In this document: piece by piece, positions 1 to 9,666 of the stretch | How the letters are laid out: every line of letters begins with the position of its first letter | Position numbering within the stretch: position 1 is the first letter of the stretch | Origin: Streptomyces rhizoryzae | Lineage (GTDB): Bacteria; Actinomycetota; Actinomycetes; Streptomycetales; Streptomycetaceae | NCBI RefSeq assembly: GCF_023155275.1 | Contig: NZ_JALMUV010000029.1 | Coordinates: 1 to 64,000, forward strand | Direction of reading: 5' to 3' | DNA length: 64,000 nt | Position numbers and translations under genes: made by a program | The notes under the pieces: generated by a model | Told to the model about the DNA's origin: nothing | The model's input: the letters and a program-made list of their open reading frames with translations, nothing else | The model's database searches: none

Positions 1-165
1 CCCACCCACAAGGAGTGGGCGCGGCCACCGCAACCCCCCACGGCGCCCAGCGACGACGACGTGGGGCGACCCCCAACACCCCACCCCGCCGGCACGGCGC
101 GCAACCCCAACGAGACCGGGCCCGGCGGAACACCCGCCAAGAGAAACCACCACGCGGGAAGCGCT

Positions 166-1119
166 TCACTCCGTGAGGCCGGCCACCAACTCGTCGGCCG
201 CCCCGTAAGGGTCCAGCTCGCCCGCCACGATGCGTTCGGCCAGTGCGTCGAGGTGGCGGTCGCCGGAGAGGTCGCCGATGCGGGAGCGCAGGGTGGTGAC
301 GGCGATCGTCTCGACCTCGCGGGCGGCGCGGGCCAGCCGGCGGCGGCCCAGCACGCCGTGCTCCTCCATCCAGGCGCGGTGCTTCTCCAGCGCTTCGACG
401 ACCTCGTCGACGCCCTCCCCGCGGGCCGCCACGGTCTTCACGATCGGCGGCCGCCAGTCGCCGGGCGAGCGCGCCTCGCCCAGGCCGAGCATGTGGTTCA
501 GCTCGCGCGCGGTGGCGTCCGCGCCGTCCCGGTCGGCCTTGTTGACCACGTAGACGTCGCCGATCTCCAGGATCCCGGCCTTGGCGGCCTGGATGCCGTC
601 GCCCATCCCGGGGGCCAGCAGCACCACGCTGGTGTCCGCCTGCGAGGCGATCTCCACCTCGGACTGGCCGACGCCCACGGTCTCCACCAGGACCACCTCG
701 CAGCCGGCCGCGTCCAGGACGCGGATCGCCTGCGGGGCGGCCCAGGCGAGCCCGCCCAGATGGCCGCGGGTGGCCATCGAGCGGATGTAGACGCCGGGGT
801 CGGAGGCGTGCTCGCTCATCCGGACCCGGTCGCCGAGCAGCGCGCCGCCGGAGAACGGCGAGGACGGGTCGACGGCGAGCACGCCGACCCGCTTGCCGGC
901 CTTGCGGTACGCGGTGACCAGGGCGGAGGTGGTGGTGGACTTCCCGACACCGGGCGAGCCGGTCAGCCCGACCACGTAGGCGTTGCCGGTGAGCGGCGCC
1001 AGCGCCGCCATCACTTCGCGCAGCTCCGGCGCCGCTCCCTCGACGAGGGAGATCAGCCGGGCCACCGCCCTCGGCCGGCCCTGCCGGGCCTGTTCCACCA
1101 GCTGGGGGACGTCCACCAT
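166..1119 (-). CDS. meaB: Methylmalonyl-CoA mutase-associated GTPase MeaB
   Basis: This 317-residue G3E-family GTPase is the usual MeaB length. MeaB proteins chaperone adenosylcobalamin-dependent methylmalonyl-CoA mutase, gating cofactor loading and protecting the enzyme from inactivation. Visible motifs are the P-loop GSPGVGKS (residues 54-61), the switch segment ETVGVGQSE (about 146-154) and the base-specificity motif NKAD (193-196). It starts at an ATG preceded by AAGGAG. It lies 64 nt downstream of the thiolase gene on the same strand and is probably co-transcribed with it. The divergently transcribed methylmalonyl-CoA epimerase nearby supports a role in propionate and branched acyl-CoA metabolism. 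The mutase genes themselves are not in the window. Confidence 0.95.
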   Translation of the reverse strand: MVDVPQLVEQARQGRPRAVARLISLVEGAAPELREVMAALAPLTGNAYVVGLTGSPGVGKSTTTSALVTAYRKAGKRVGVLAVDPSSPFSGGALLGDRVRMSEHASDPGVYIRSMATRGHLGGLAWAAPQAIRVLDAAGCEVVLVETVGVGQSEVEIASQADTSVVLLAPGMGDGIQAAKAGILEIGDVYVVNKADRDGADATARELNHMLGLGEARSPGDWRPPIVKTVAARGEGVDEVVEALEKHRAWMEEHGVLGRRRLARAAREVETIAVTTLRSRIGDLSGDRHLDALAERIVAGELDPYGAADELVAGLTE

Positions 1120-1183
1120 CGCGCTCGGCTCCTTCGCCTCGATCGACTGACTCGCTCGTACCGCCGCCGTACCCGCCGAGCGG

Positions 1184-2395
1184 TTACCTGCCCGGTACGC
1201 GGATGATCAGCGCATCGCCCTGGCCGCCGCCCCCGCACAGCGCCGCCGCGCCGGTGCCGCCGCCGCGGCGCCGCAGCTCCAGCGCGAGGTGCAGCACGAT
1301 ACGGGCGCCGGACATGCCGATCGGGTGGCCGAGCGCGATGGCCCCGCCGTTGACATTCACCTTTTCCGGGGAAACCCCGAGGTCCTTCATTGACTGCACG
1401 GCGACCGCCGCGAACGCCTCGTTGATCTCGATCAGATCGAGGTCCTCGACGCCCAGGCCGTCCTTGGCCAGGGCGTGCCGGATGGCGTTGGACGGCTGCG
1501 ACTGGAGGGAGTTGTCGGGGCCGGCGACGTTGCCGTGCGCGCCGATCTCGGCGATCCAGGACAGGCCCAGTTCCTCCGCCTTGGCCCTGCTCATCACGAC
1601 CACCGCGGCGGCGCCGTCGGAGATCTGCGAGGAGCTGCCGGCGGTGATCGTGCCGTCCTTGGCGAAGGCCGGCCGCAGCCTGCCGAGGGTCTCGGCGGTG
1701 GTCTCCCCGCGGATGCCCTCGTCCTGGCTGAAGATCACCGGATCGCCCTTGCGCTGCGGGATCTCCACGGGGGTGATCTCGGCCTCGAACAGGCCGTTCT
1801 TCTGGGCGGCGGCGGCCCGCTGGTGGGAGCGCGCGGCGACCTCGTCCTGCTCGGCGCGGCCGATGCCCAGGCGGGTGTTGTGCTTCTCGGTCGACTCGCC
1901 CATGGCGATGTTCTCGAACGCGTCGGTGAGGCCGTCGTGCGCCATCGCGTCGAGCATCTCCACCGCGCCGTACTTGAAGCCCTCGCGGGACTTGGGCAGC
2001 AGGTGCGGGGCGTTGGTCATGGACTCCTGGCCGCCGGCGACGATGACGTCGAACTCGCCGGCGCGGATCAGCTGGTCGGCCAGCGCGATGGCGTCCAGGC
2101 CGGAGAGGCAGACCTTGTTGACGGTCAGCGCGGGGACGTTCATGGGGATGCCGGCCTTGACCGCGGCCTGGCGCGCCGGGATCTGGCCGGCGCCGGCCTG
2201 GAGCACCTGGCCCATGATCACGTACTGCACCTGGTCGCCGCCGATCCCCGCGCGGTCCAGTGCCGCCTTGATGGCCACACCGCCCAGGTCGGCCCCGGAG
2301 AAGCTGCGCAGCGATCCCAGGAGCCGGCCCATGGGGGTGCGCGCTCCGGCCACGATGACAGAGGTGGTGCCGTTCCTGCCGTTCGATGCAGACAT
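1184..2395 (-). CDS. Acetyl-CoA C-acyltransferase (thiolase)
   Basis: This 403-residue type II thiolase condenses or cleaves acetoacetyl-CoA or a 3-ketoacyl-CoA. The nucleophilic cysteine lies in NKVCLSG (Cys96), the histidine in GHPIGMSG (His357) and the second catalytic cysteine in CGGGGQGD (Cys387). All three are in the expected places, so the enzyme should be active. Chain-length specificity cannot be read from the sequence, but the neighbourhood (MeaB, epimerase and, 17 kb away, 3-hydroxybutyryl-CoA dehydrogenase) suggests acetoacetyl-CoA chemistry feeding the ethylmalonyl/methylmalonyl-CoA route. It is transcribed away from mce, and its upstream region carries a TTGACGGGAACC element on the coding strand. 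Confidence 0.93.
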   Translation of the reverse strand: MSASNGRNGTTSVIVAGARTPMGRLLGSLRSFSGADLGGVAIKAALDRAGIGGDQVQYVIMGQVLQAGAGQIPARQAAVKAGIPMNVPALTVNKVCLSGLDAIALADQLIRAGEFDVIVAGGQESMTNAPHLLPKSREGFKYGAVEMLDAMAHDGLTDAFENIAMGESTEKHNTRLGIGRAEQDEVAARSHQRAAAAQKNGLFEAEITPVEIPQRKGDPVIFSQDEGIRGETTAETLGRLRPAFAKDGTITAGSSSQISDGAAAVVVMSRAKAEELGLSWIAEIGAHGNVAGPDNSLQSQPSNAIRHALAKDGLGVEDLDLIEINEAFAAVAVQSMKDLGVSPEKVNVNGGAIALGHPIGMSGARIVLHLALELRRRGGGTGAAALCGGGGQGDALIIRVPGR

Positions 2396-2532
2396 AGGGT
2401 GCGGCCTTCCTTTGCAGGGAAGTTAACGAGGGTTCCCGTCAATGTACTGAGGGGTAGTCGCCGGGTCACCGGCAAGCGGGTGTGATCGCGCGCACGTTGC
2501 GTAACCAGCCGTGCGAGGGGTGCACTGGAGCC

Positions 2533-2973
2533 ATGCTGACGCGAATCGACCACATCGGAATCGCCTGTCACGACCTGGACCGGACCGTCGAGTTCTACCG
2601 TGCCACGTACGGCTTCGAGGTGTTCCACACCGAGGTCAACGAGGAGCAGGGGGTCCGCGAGGCGATGCTCAAAATCAATGGGACGTCCGACGGCGGCGCC
2701 TCCTACCTCCAGCTGCTGGAGCCGATCCGGGAGGACTCCGCGGTCGGGAAATGGCTGGCGAAGAACGGTGAGGGCGTGCACCACATCGCCTTCGGCACCG
2801 CCGACGTCGACGGCGACGCGGAGGCCATCCGCGGCAAGGGCGTCCGGGTGCTCTACGACGAGCCGCGGCGGGGCTCGATGGGGTCGCGGATCACCTTCCT
2901 GCACCCCAAGGACTGCCACGGTGTGCTGACCGAACTCGTCACCGCGGCGCCCCCGGAGGCGACTGACCACTGA
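2533..2973 (+). CDS. mce: Methylmalonyl-CoA epimerase
   Basis: This 146-residue vicinal-oxygen-chelate fold protein interconverts (2S)- and (2R)-methylmalonyl-CoA, so propionyl-CoA-derived units can reach the B12 mutase or polyketide synthases. The metal ligands expected for the family are visible as His7, Gln60, His84 and Glu134, with spacing close to the characterised propionibacterial enzyme. An in-frame GTG lies 17 codons upstream, but the ATG at 2533 fits the family N-terminus (LTRIDHIGIA) and is preferred. It is divergent from the thiolase/meaB pair, which serves the same pathway. The scy gene starts 208 nt downstream. Confidence 0.94.
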   Translation: MLTRIDHIGIACHDLDRTVEFYRATYGFEVFHTEVNEEQGVREAMLKINGTSDGGASYLQLLEPIREDSAVGKWLAKNGEGVHHIAFGTADVDGDAEAIRGKGVRVLYDEPRRGSMGSRITFLHPKDCHGVLTELVTAAPPEATDH

Positions 2974-3181
2974 CCTTCCCCTCCCCCGGCCGGTAGAGTG
3001 CAGCCTCGGCCGGGGTACGGGAGTGGGGCCGGTCCATACTCTGCCGATGATCTGACACCATTTCTTCGGAAGGGTCAGCTCCGAGGGGTGTGAGTCCGGT
3101 GCGCCGTACGGCGTGCGGGGCCCGCGCCGCAGGGTCCGGAGCCGGCCGCCGCCATGACCAGGGGACGGATGGGACCGCGCA

Positions 3182-6100
3182 GTGCGGGGCAACGAGCGCC
3201 AGGAGCGTCAGTGGGCTGAGACCGACCACCTCTCGCAGTTCGAGGCCGAGATGGAGCGGCTGAAGACCGAGCGGGACAAGGCCGTCCAGCACGCCGATGA
3301 CCTCGGTTACCAGGTCGAGGTGTTGCGCGCCAAGCTCCACGAGGCGCGCCGCAACCTCGCGTCCCGGCCTGCCTACGACAACCTCAGTCACCAGGCCGAA
3401 CAGCTGCTGCGCAACGCGCAGATCCAGGCCGACCAGCTCCGCTCGGACGCCGAGCGGGAGCTGCGCGAGGCGCGGGCGCAGACCCAGCGGCTGCTCCAGG
3501 AGGCGGCCGAGCGGCAGGCCCGGATGGACGCCGAGCTGCACGCCGAGGCGGTCAGCCGGCGGCAGCGGCTCGACGAGGAGCTGAACGAGCGCCGCCAGAC
3601 GGTCGAGTCGCACGTCAACGAGAACGTGGCGTGGGCGGAGCAGCTGCGGGCGCGGACCGAGTCGCAGGCCCGGCGGCTGATGGAGGAGTCCCGGGCGGAG
3701 GCCGAGCAGGTCCTCGCGGCGGCCCGGGCCGAGGCCCAGCGGCTGGCGGACCGGGCGCGGGAGCGGCTGGGCACGGCGGCCGAGGAGGCGCGGGCGGAAG
3801 CCGAATCCATCCTGCGCCGGGCGCGTACGGACGCCGAGCGGCTGCTGAACGCCGCGTCGAGCCAGGCGCAGGAGGCCACCGACCAGGCGGAGCAGCTGCG
3901 TTCGGCGGCCGGCGCCGAGTCGGAGGACGCCCGCCGGCAGGCCGCGGAGCTGACCCGGACCGCCGAGGCGCGGGTGCAGGAGGCCGATACGGCGCTGCGC
4001 GAGGCGCGGGCCAAGGCCGAGAAGCTGGTCGAGGAGGCGCAGCAGTCCGCGGCGAAGCGGCTGTCGGCCGCGGAGTCGGAGAACGAGCAGCGCACCCGTA
4101 CGGCGAAGGCGGAGGTCGCGCGGCTGGTCGCGGAGGCGACCAAGGAGGCCGAGGCGCTGCGGGCGGAGGCCGAGCAGCTGCGGGCGGATGCCCGGGCGGA
4201 GTCCGAGCGGCTGGTGGCCACGGCGCAGGAGGCGGCCCGGTCGAAGGCCGCGGAGGACTCGGCGGCGCAGCTGGCGAAGGCGGCGCGGGCCGCCGAGGAG
4301 ATGATGACCAAGGCGTCCGAGGACGCCAAGGCCGTCACCAAGGCCGCCGCCGAGGAGGCGGAGCGGCTGCGCCGGGAGGCCGAGGCCGAGGCGGACCGGC
4401 TGCGCGAGCAGGCGCACGACACCGCCGAGCAGCTCAAGGGCGCGGCGAAGAACGACACCAAGGAGTACCGCGCCAAGACCGCCGAACTCCAGGAGGAGGC
4501 GCGGCGGCTGCGCGGTGAGGCCGAGCAGCTGCGGGCGGACGCGGTCGCCGAGGGCGAGCGGATCCGCAGTGAGGCGCGCCGGGAGGCCGTCCAGCAGATC
4601 GAGGAGGCGGCCGGGACCGCCGAGGAGCTGCTGGCGAAGGCGAAGTCCGATGCCGAGGAGACCCGTTCGGGCGCGGTCGCGGAGAGCGAGCGGGTGCGGA
4701 CGGAGGCCATCGAGCGGGCCGCCGCGCTGCGCCGGCAGGCCGAGGAGGCGCTGGAGCGGGCCCGTGCCGAGGCCGAGCAGCTGCTGCTGGAGGGCACGCA
4801 GGCCGCCGAGGAGCTGACCGGCGAGGCGGAGCGGAGCGCGGCGGCGCTGCGCGCGGAGGCCGAGGAGGCCGCCGAGGAGCGGCGCGCGGAGGCCCAGGCG
4901 GAGCTGGACCGGCTGCGCGGCGAGGCCGAGGAGAAGCTGGCGGCGGCCGAGGAGGCGCTGCGCGAGGCCCGCGCGGAGGCCGAGCGGCTGCGCCGGGAGA
5001 CGCAGGAGGAGGCGGCCCGCCTCAAGGCCGAGGCGGCGGAGCGGCGGCGCGCCCTCCAGCAGCAGGCCGAGGAGGAGGCCGAGCGGCTGCGGGCGGAGGC
5101 GGCCCAGGACGCCTCGGCGGCGCGGGCCGAGGCCGAGTCCGCGTCGGCGCGGCTGCGCGCCGACGCCGCCGCGGAGGCCGAGCGGCTCAAGGCGGAGGCG
5201 CAGGAGACCGCGGACCGGGTGCGGGCCGAGGCGGCGGCGGCCGCCGAGCGGACGGGCACCGAGGCCGCCCAGGCGCTGGCCGAGGCGCAGGAGGAGGCCG
5301 CGCGGCGCCGCCGGGAGGCCGAGCAGCTGCTGGGCGAGGCGCGCGAGGAGGCCCACCAGGAGCGGACCGCCGCGCGGGAGCAGAGCGAGGAGCTGCTGGC
5401 GTCGGCCCGTACGCGGGTCAGCGAGGCGCAGGAGGAGGCCGACCGGCTGGTCGAGGAGGCGGACCGGCGGGCGGCCGAGCTGGTGGCGGCGGCCGAGCAG
5501 ACCGCACAGCAGGTGCGGGACGCGGTCGCCGGGCTGCACGAGCAGGCCGGCGAGGAGATCGCCGGGCTGCGTTCGGCGGCCGAGCACGCCGCGGAGCGCA
5601 CGCGGACCGAGGCCCAGGAGGAGGCCGACCGGGTCCGCGCGGACGCCTACGCCGAGCGGGAGCGGGCGTCGGAGGACGCGGCCCGGATGCGCCAGGAGGC
5701 CCAGGAGAACACCGAGGCGGCCGCGGCGCTGGCCGAGCGGACGATGGCGGAGGCCGTCGAGGAGGGCGACCGGCTGCGGTCGGAGGCGGCCGGCGTGCTG
5801 GACGAGGCGCGGCGGGACGCCAACACCGCGCGGACGGAGGCTGCCGAGCAGGCCGACCGGCTGGTCGGCGAGGCCACCGCGGAGGCCGAGAAGCTCCTCG
5901 CGGACGCCACCGCGAAGGCCGAGAAGCTGGTCGGCGACGCCACGGCGAAGGCCCAGCAGCTGCGGACCGACGCCTCGGACGCGCTGGCGTCGGCCGAGCA
6001 GGACGCGGCGCGGACCCGCGCGCAGGCGCGGGACGACGCCAACCGCATCCGGTCGGAGGCGGCCGAGCAGACCGACCGGCTGCTCACCGAGGCCCGTGCG

Positions 6101-7477
6101 GAGGCCGAACGGATCGTCACCGAGGCGGCCGAGCTGACGTCTTCGGCGCAGGACGACGCGGACCGCACCGTCCGGGAGGGCCAGGAGGCCGCGGAGCGGC
6201 TGCGCGCGGAGGGCGAGCAGACCGCGCAGCGGATGGTGGCGGAGGCCACCGAGGCGGCGGAGCGGCTGCGGGCCGAGGCGGCCGAGGTCCTGGAGAACGC
6301 CCGGGCGGACGCCGAGCGGACCGCCGACGAGGCGCGCAAGGCGGCGAACAAGACCCGCGCGGACGCCGCGGCGCAGGCCGACGAGCTGGTGGCCGAGGCG
6401 GCCGGCGAGGCGGAGCGGCTGCGTTCGGAGGCCGCGGAGCGGACCGCGGAGGCCGAGCGGGACGCGGACCGCACCCGCGCCGACGCCCGGGAGCAGGCGG
6501 ACCGGATGGTGGCGACGGCCACCGCGGAGGCCGACCGGCTGCGGGCCGAGGCGGCGGAGACCGTCACCGCGGCGCAGGAGCACGCCAACCGCACCCGGAC
6601 GGAGTCGGCGCAGGTCAAGGAGGACGCCGAGGCGGCCGCCGAGCGGACGCGGACCGAGGCGCAGGAGGAGGCCGACCGGCTGCTGGACGAGGCCCGCAAG
6701 GACGCGGCCAAGCGGCGCGGGGACGCCGCGGAGCAGGCGGACCAGCTGATCGCCAAGGCGCAGGAGGAGGCGCTGAAGACGGCGACCGGCGCCGAGGAGC
6801 AGGCCGACACGATGGTCGGGGCGGCCCGGAAGGAGGCCGACCGGATCGTCCGGGAGGCCACCGCGGAGGGCAACGCGCGGGTGGAGAAGGCCCGTACGGA
6901 CGCCGACACGCTGCTGGGCGAGGCCCGGCGGGACGCCACCGCCATAAGGGACCGGGCGGAGGAGCTGCGGGTCCGGGTCGAGACCGAGGTCGAGGAGCTG
7001 CACGAGCGGGCCCGCCGGGAGTCGTCGGAGGCGATGAAGAACGCCGGCGAGCGGGTCGACAAGCTGATCGCGCAGGCCACCGCGCAGCAGGTGGAGGCCG
7101 AGGAGAAGGCCGACAAGCTGATGGCGGACGCCAACAGCGAGGCGAGCAAGGTGCGGATCGCCGCGGTGAAGAAGGCCGAGGGCCTGATCAAGGAGGCCGA
7201 GAACAAGAAGGCCGCCGCGGTGCGGGACGCGGAGAAGATGCGTACCGAGGCGAAGGAGGAGGCCGCCCGGATCGTGGCGGAGGGCCGGCGCGAGCTGGAG
7301 GTGCTGGCGCGCCGCCGGGAGGACATCAACGCCGAGATCTCCCGGGTGCAGGACGTCCTGGAGGCGCTGGAGTCGTTCGAGGTGCCCGCGCAGGGCGGGG
7401 AGGCCAAGGGCGGGGCGGTGAAGGCCGCCGCGGGCGCCGGGACAACTCGTTCGAGTGGCAAGCCGTCTGAGGGGTAG
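3182..7477 (+). CDS. scy: Scy, polar-growth cytoskeletal coiled-coil scaffold
   Basis: This 1,431-residue protein is almost entirely alpha-helical and rich in Ala, Glu and Arg, starting at a GTG (MRGNERQERQ...). A short N-terminal heptad coiled coil (about residues 15-60) is followed by more than a thousand residues of EA(E/D)xLR-type repeats, known in this family as 51-residue, hendecad-based units. Scy organises the Streptomyces polarisome at hyphal tips with DivIVA and FilP. The S. coelicolor protein is about 1,300 residues, so this copy appears roughly 100 residues longer, about two extra units. The adjacent filP gene confirms identity. The high-GC repeats create a 1,530-codon antisense reading frame that is not a gene. 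Confidence 0.94.
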   Translation: MRGNERQERQWAETDHLSQFEAEMERLKTERDKAVQHADDLGYQVEVLRAKLHEARRNLASRPAYDNLSHQAEQLLRNAQIQADQLRSDAERELREARAQTQRLLQEAAERQARMDAELHAEAVSRRQRLDEELNERRQTVESHVNENVAWAEQLRARTESQARRLMEESRAEAEQVLAAARAEAQRLADRARERLGTAAEEARAEAESILRRARTDAERLLNAASSQAQEATDQAEQLRSAAGAESEDARRQAAELTRTAEARVQEADTALREARAKAEKLVEEAQQSAAKRLSAAESENEQRTRTAKAEVARLVAEATKEAEALRAEAEQLRADARAESERLVATAQEAARSKAAEDSAAQLAKAARAAEEMMTKASEDAKAVTKAAAEEAERLRREAEAEADRLREQAHDTAEQLKGAAKNDTKEYRAKTAELQEEARRLRGEAEQLRADAVAEGERIRSEARREAVQQIEEAAGTAEELLAKAKSDAEETRSGAVAESERVRTEAIERAAALRRQAEEALERARAEAEQLLLEGTQAAEELTGEAERSAAALRAEAEEAAEERRAEAQAELDRLRGEAEEKLAAAEEALREARAEAERLRRETQEEAARLKAEAAERRRALQQQAEEEAERLRAEAAQDASAARAEAESASARLRADAAAEAERLKAEAQETADRVRAEAAAAAERTGTEAAQALAEAQEEAARRRREAEQLLGEAREEAHQERTAAREQSEELLASARTRVSEAQEEADRLVEEADRRAAELVAAAEQTAQQVRDAVAGLHEQAGEEIAGLRSAAEHAAERTRTEAQEEADRVRADAYAERERASEDAARMRQEAQENTEAAAALAERTMAEAVEEGDRLRSEAAGVLDEARRDANTARTEAAEQADRLVGEATAEAEKLLADATAKAEKLVGDATAKAQQLRTDASDALASAEQDAARTRAQARDDANRIRSEAAEQTDRLLTEARAEAERIVTEAAELTSSAQDDADRTVREGQEAAERLRAEGEQTAQRMVAEATEAAERLRAEAAEVLENARADAERTADEARKAANKTRADAAAQADELVAEAAGEAERLRSEAAERTAEAERDADRTRADAREQADRMVATATAEADRLRAEAAETVTAAQEHANRTRTESAQVKEDAEAAAERTRTEAQEEADRLLDEARKDAAKRRGDAAEQADQLIAKAQEEALKTATGAEEQADTMVGAARKEADRIVREATAEGNARVEKARTDADTLLGEARRDATAIRDRAEELRVRVETEVEELHERARRESSEAMKNAGERVDKLIAQATAQQVEAEEKADKLMADANSEASKVRIAAVKKAEGLIKEAENKKAAAVRDAEKMRTEAKEEAARIVAEGRRELEVLARRREDINAEISRVQDVLEALESFEVPAQGGEAKGGAVKAAAGAGTTRSSGKPSEG

Positions 7478-7591
7478 CCACTCAAATGAGGGGTCATTCT
7501 CCACTTCAAACGCGCAATGACTCGATGACACGCCGTTAAGACCCCTAGGATTCTCCTTATCACCTCACCGGTCTCTTTCGACAGGAACCCC

Positions 7592-8530
7592 ATGAGCGAC
7601 ACTTCCTCCCCCTTCGGCTTCGAGCTCGTGCGGCGTGGGTACGACCGCGGTCAGGTGGATGACCGCATCACGAAACTGGTCGCCGACCGCGACAGCGCGC
7701 TGGCCCGCATCACCTCGCTGGAGAAGCGCATCGAGGAGCTGCACCTCGAAACGCAGAACGCCCAGGCTCAGGTCACTGACGCCGAGCCGTCCTACGCGGG
7801 CCTCGGAGCGCGCGTGGAGAAGATCCTCCGCCTCGCGGAGGAGGAGGCCAAGGAGCTGCGTGAGGAGGCCCGCCGGGCCGCCGAGCAGCACCGCGAGCTG
7901 GCCGAGTCGGCGGCCCAGCAGGTCCGGAACGACGCCGAGCAGTTCGCCGTCGACCGCAAGGCCAAGGCCGAGGACGAGGGCTCCCGGATCGTCGAGAAGG
8001 CCAAGGGCGAGGCGGCCACGCTGCGCGCCGAAGCGCAGAAGGACGCCCAGTCCAAGCGCGAGGAGGCGGACGCCCTCTTCGAGGAGACCCGCGCCAAGGC
8101 CGCGCAGGCCGCCGCGGACTTCGAGACCAACCTCGCCAAGCGCCGCGAGCAGTCGGAGCGCGACCTGGCCTCGCGTCAGGCGAAGGCGGAGAAGCGGCTG
8201 GCGGAGATCGAGCACCGGGCCGAGCAGCTGCGCCTGGAGGCGGAGAAGCTGCGCACGGACGCCGAGCGCCGGGCCCGCCAGACGGTGGAGACCGCGCAGC
8301 GCCAGGCCGAGGACATCGTGGCGGACGCCAACGCCAAGGCCGACCGGATCCGCAGCGAATCGGAGCGCGAGCTGGCGGCGCTCACCAACCGCCGCGACTC
8401 GATCAACGCGCAGCTGACCAACGTCCGCGAGATGCTGGCGACGCTGACCGGCGCGGCGGTGGCCGCGGCCGGTGCGCCCGGCGACGACGAGTCGGTCTCC
8501 CGCGGGGTGCCCGCGCAGCAGAGCCGCTGA
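7592..8530 (+). CDS. filP: FilP, intermediate-filament-like cytoskeletal protein
   Basis: This 312-residue coiled-coil protein begins MSDTSSPFGFELVRRGYD, the typical FilP/DivIVA-like N-terminus (FxxVRRGYDrgqVD). A continuous rod of Ala/Glu/Lys/Arg-rich repeats follows, related in sequence to Scy next door. FilP forms filaments behind hyphal tips, interacts with Scy and DivIVA, and contributes stiffness to the hypha. The start ATG is preceded by GACAGGAACCCC, a usable ribosome site. A 114-nt gap separates it from scy and contains a TAGGAT-like -10 sequence near 7547, so filP probably also has its own promoter. Confidence 0.94.
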   Translation: MSDTSSPFGFELVRRGYDRGQVDDRITKLVADRDSALARITSLEKRIEELHLETQNAQAQVTDAEPSYAGLGARVEKILRLAEEEAKELREEARRAAEQHRELAESAAQQVRNDAEQFAVDRKAKAEDEGSRIVEKAKGEAATLRAEAQKDAQSKREEADALFEETRAKAAQAAADFETNLAKRREQSERDLASRQAKAEKRLAEIEHRAEQLRLEAEKLRTDAERRARQTVETAQRQAEDIVADANAKADRIRSESERELAALTNRRDSINAQLTNVREMLATLTGAAVAAAGAPGDDESVSRGVPAQQSR

Positions 8531-8624
8531 GGCAGCCGCCGGACGTTCCGCGCTCCGCCCGTGCCGGGGCCGGGGTGGTCCTCCGGGCGGCCCCGCCCCG
8601 GTGGCGGTGCGGTCCGGGCGCGCC

Positions 8625-8630
8625 TAGCGT
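8625..8630 (+). promoter_or_regulatory. -10 box of leaderless exporter promoter
   Basis: TAGCGT followed by 7 nt and the ATG at 8638 indicates a leaderless transcript for the first ABC pair. The preceding sequence is too GC-rich to show a -35 box. Confidence 0.5.
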
Positions 8631-8637
8631 TTCGGAC

Positions 8638-9663
8638 ATGATCGAGCTCAGGGAGCTGACCAAGCATTACGGGGACACGGTGGCGGTGGACCGGCTGACG
8701 TTCACCGTGCGGCCGGGCGTCGTCACCGGTTTTCTGGGCCCCAACGGTGCGGGGAAGTCCACCACCATGCGGATGGTGCTCGGTCTGGACAATCCGACGG
8801 CCGGCTCGGTGCGGATCGACGGCCGGCACTACCGGCAGCTGCGGAATCCGCTGACGTATGTCGGGGCGCTGCTGGACGCCAAGGCGATGCACGGTGGCCG
8901 GCGCGCCGACCACCATCTGCTGTGCCTGGCGCAGAGCAACGGCATTCCGCGGTCCCGGGTCGCCGAGGTGCTGGACCTGGTGGGGCTGACGTCGGTGGCC
9001 CGGAAGCGGACGAAGGGGTTCTCGCTCGGGATGGGGCAGCGGCTGGGCATCGCCGCGGCGCTGCTCGGCGACCCGCGGATCCTGATGTTCGACGAGCCGG
9101 TCAACGGGCTGGACCCGGAGGGCATCCACTGGATCCGCAACCTGATGAAGAACCTCGCGTCCCAGGGCCGGACCGTCTTCGTCTCCTCGCACCTGATGAG
9201 CGAAATGGCGCTGACCGCCGACCACTTGGTGGTGATCGGGCAGGGCCGGCTGCTGGCGGACACCTCGATGGCGGAGTTCATCCGCGAGAACTCGCGGTCG
9301 TACGTGCGGGTGCGGTCCCCGGAGCGGGAGCGGCTGCTGGACGTGCTGAACGGCGCGGGGGTGCGGGCGGCGGCCGGACGGGACGGGGCGCTGGAGGTCG
9401 ACGGGGTGCCCGCCGAGCGGCTGGGCGAACTGGCCGCCGAGCACCGGCTGGTGCTGCACGAACTGAGCCCGCAGCAGGCGTCGTTGGAGGAGGCGTTCAT
9501 GCAGCTCACGGCCGGGGCGGTGGAGTACCACGCGCGGCCCGGCGGGCCGGCCGCGGTGCCGGGCGGTCCGCCGCCGCGGCCGGCGGTCCCGGAAGGCGCG
9601 CTGTCCGGCGGCCCGGCACCGGGCGGCTGGGGCGCGGACTGGCAGCAGCGGAAGAGGAGCTGA
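8638..9663 (+). CDS. ABC exporter ATP-binding protein (first pair)
   Basis: This 341-residue ATPase of the DrrA/BcrA-type exporter class carries Walker A GPNGAGKST (34-42), a signature variant SLGMGQR in place of LSGGQ, and Walker B ILMFDEPVNGLDPEG. After the nucleotide domain there is a regulatory C-terminal region and a Gly/Pro/Ala-rich tail of about 50 residues. The ATG at 8638 lies 7 nt after a TAGCGT box, suggesting leaderless translation. Reading extends 21 codons upstream, but those residues do not resemble the family. It is followed 3 nt later by its permease. The substrate is unknown; peptides, lipids or hydrophobic drugs are typical for this class. Confidence 0.9.
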   Translation: MIELRELTKHYGDTVAVDRLTFTVRPGVVTGFLGPNGAGKSTTMRMVLGLDNPTAGSVRIDGRHYRQLRNPLTYVGALLDAKAMHGGRRADHHLLCLAQSNGIPRSRVAEVLDLVGLTSVARKRTKGFSLGMGQRLGIAAALLGDPRILMFDEPVNGLDPEGIHWIRNLMKNLASQGRTVFVSSHLMSEMALTADHLVVIGQGRLLADTSMAEFIRENSRSYVRVRSPERERLLDVLNGAGVRAAAGRDGALEVDGVPAERLGELAAEHRLVLHELSPQQASLEEAFMQLTAGAVEYHARPGGPAAVPGGPPPRPAVPEGALSGGPAPGGWGADWQQRKRS

Positions 9664-9666
9664 CGG

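Noticed and set aside
1..165. Possible gene end or RNA at the window start
   Set aside because: The 165 nt before the meaB stop show no coding bias, ribosome site or clear hairpin.
61..1206. 381-codon plus-strand frame over meaB
   Set aside because: Antisense to a gene with intact GTPase motifs.
2939..7531. 1,530-codon minus-strand reading frame opposite scy
   Set aside because: It is the mirror of the Ala/Glu/Arg-rich repeats: Leu/Arg/Gly-only sequence with no domain, and it spans three unrelated features. Scy on the plus strand has family identity.
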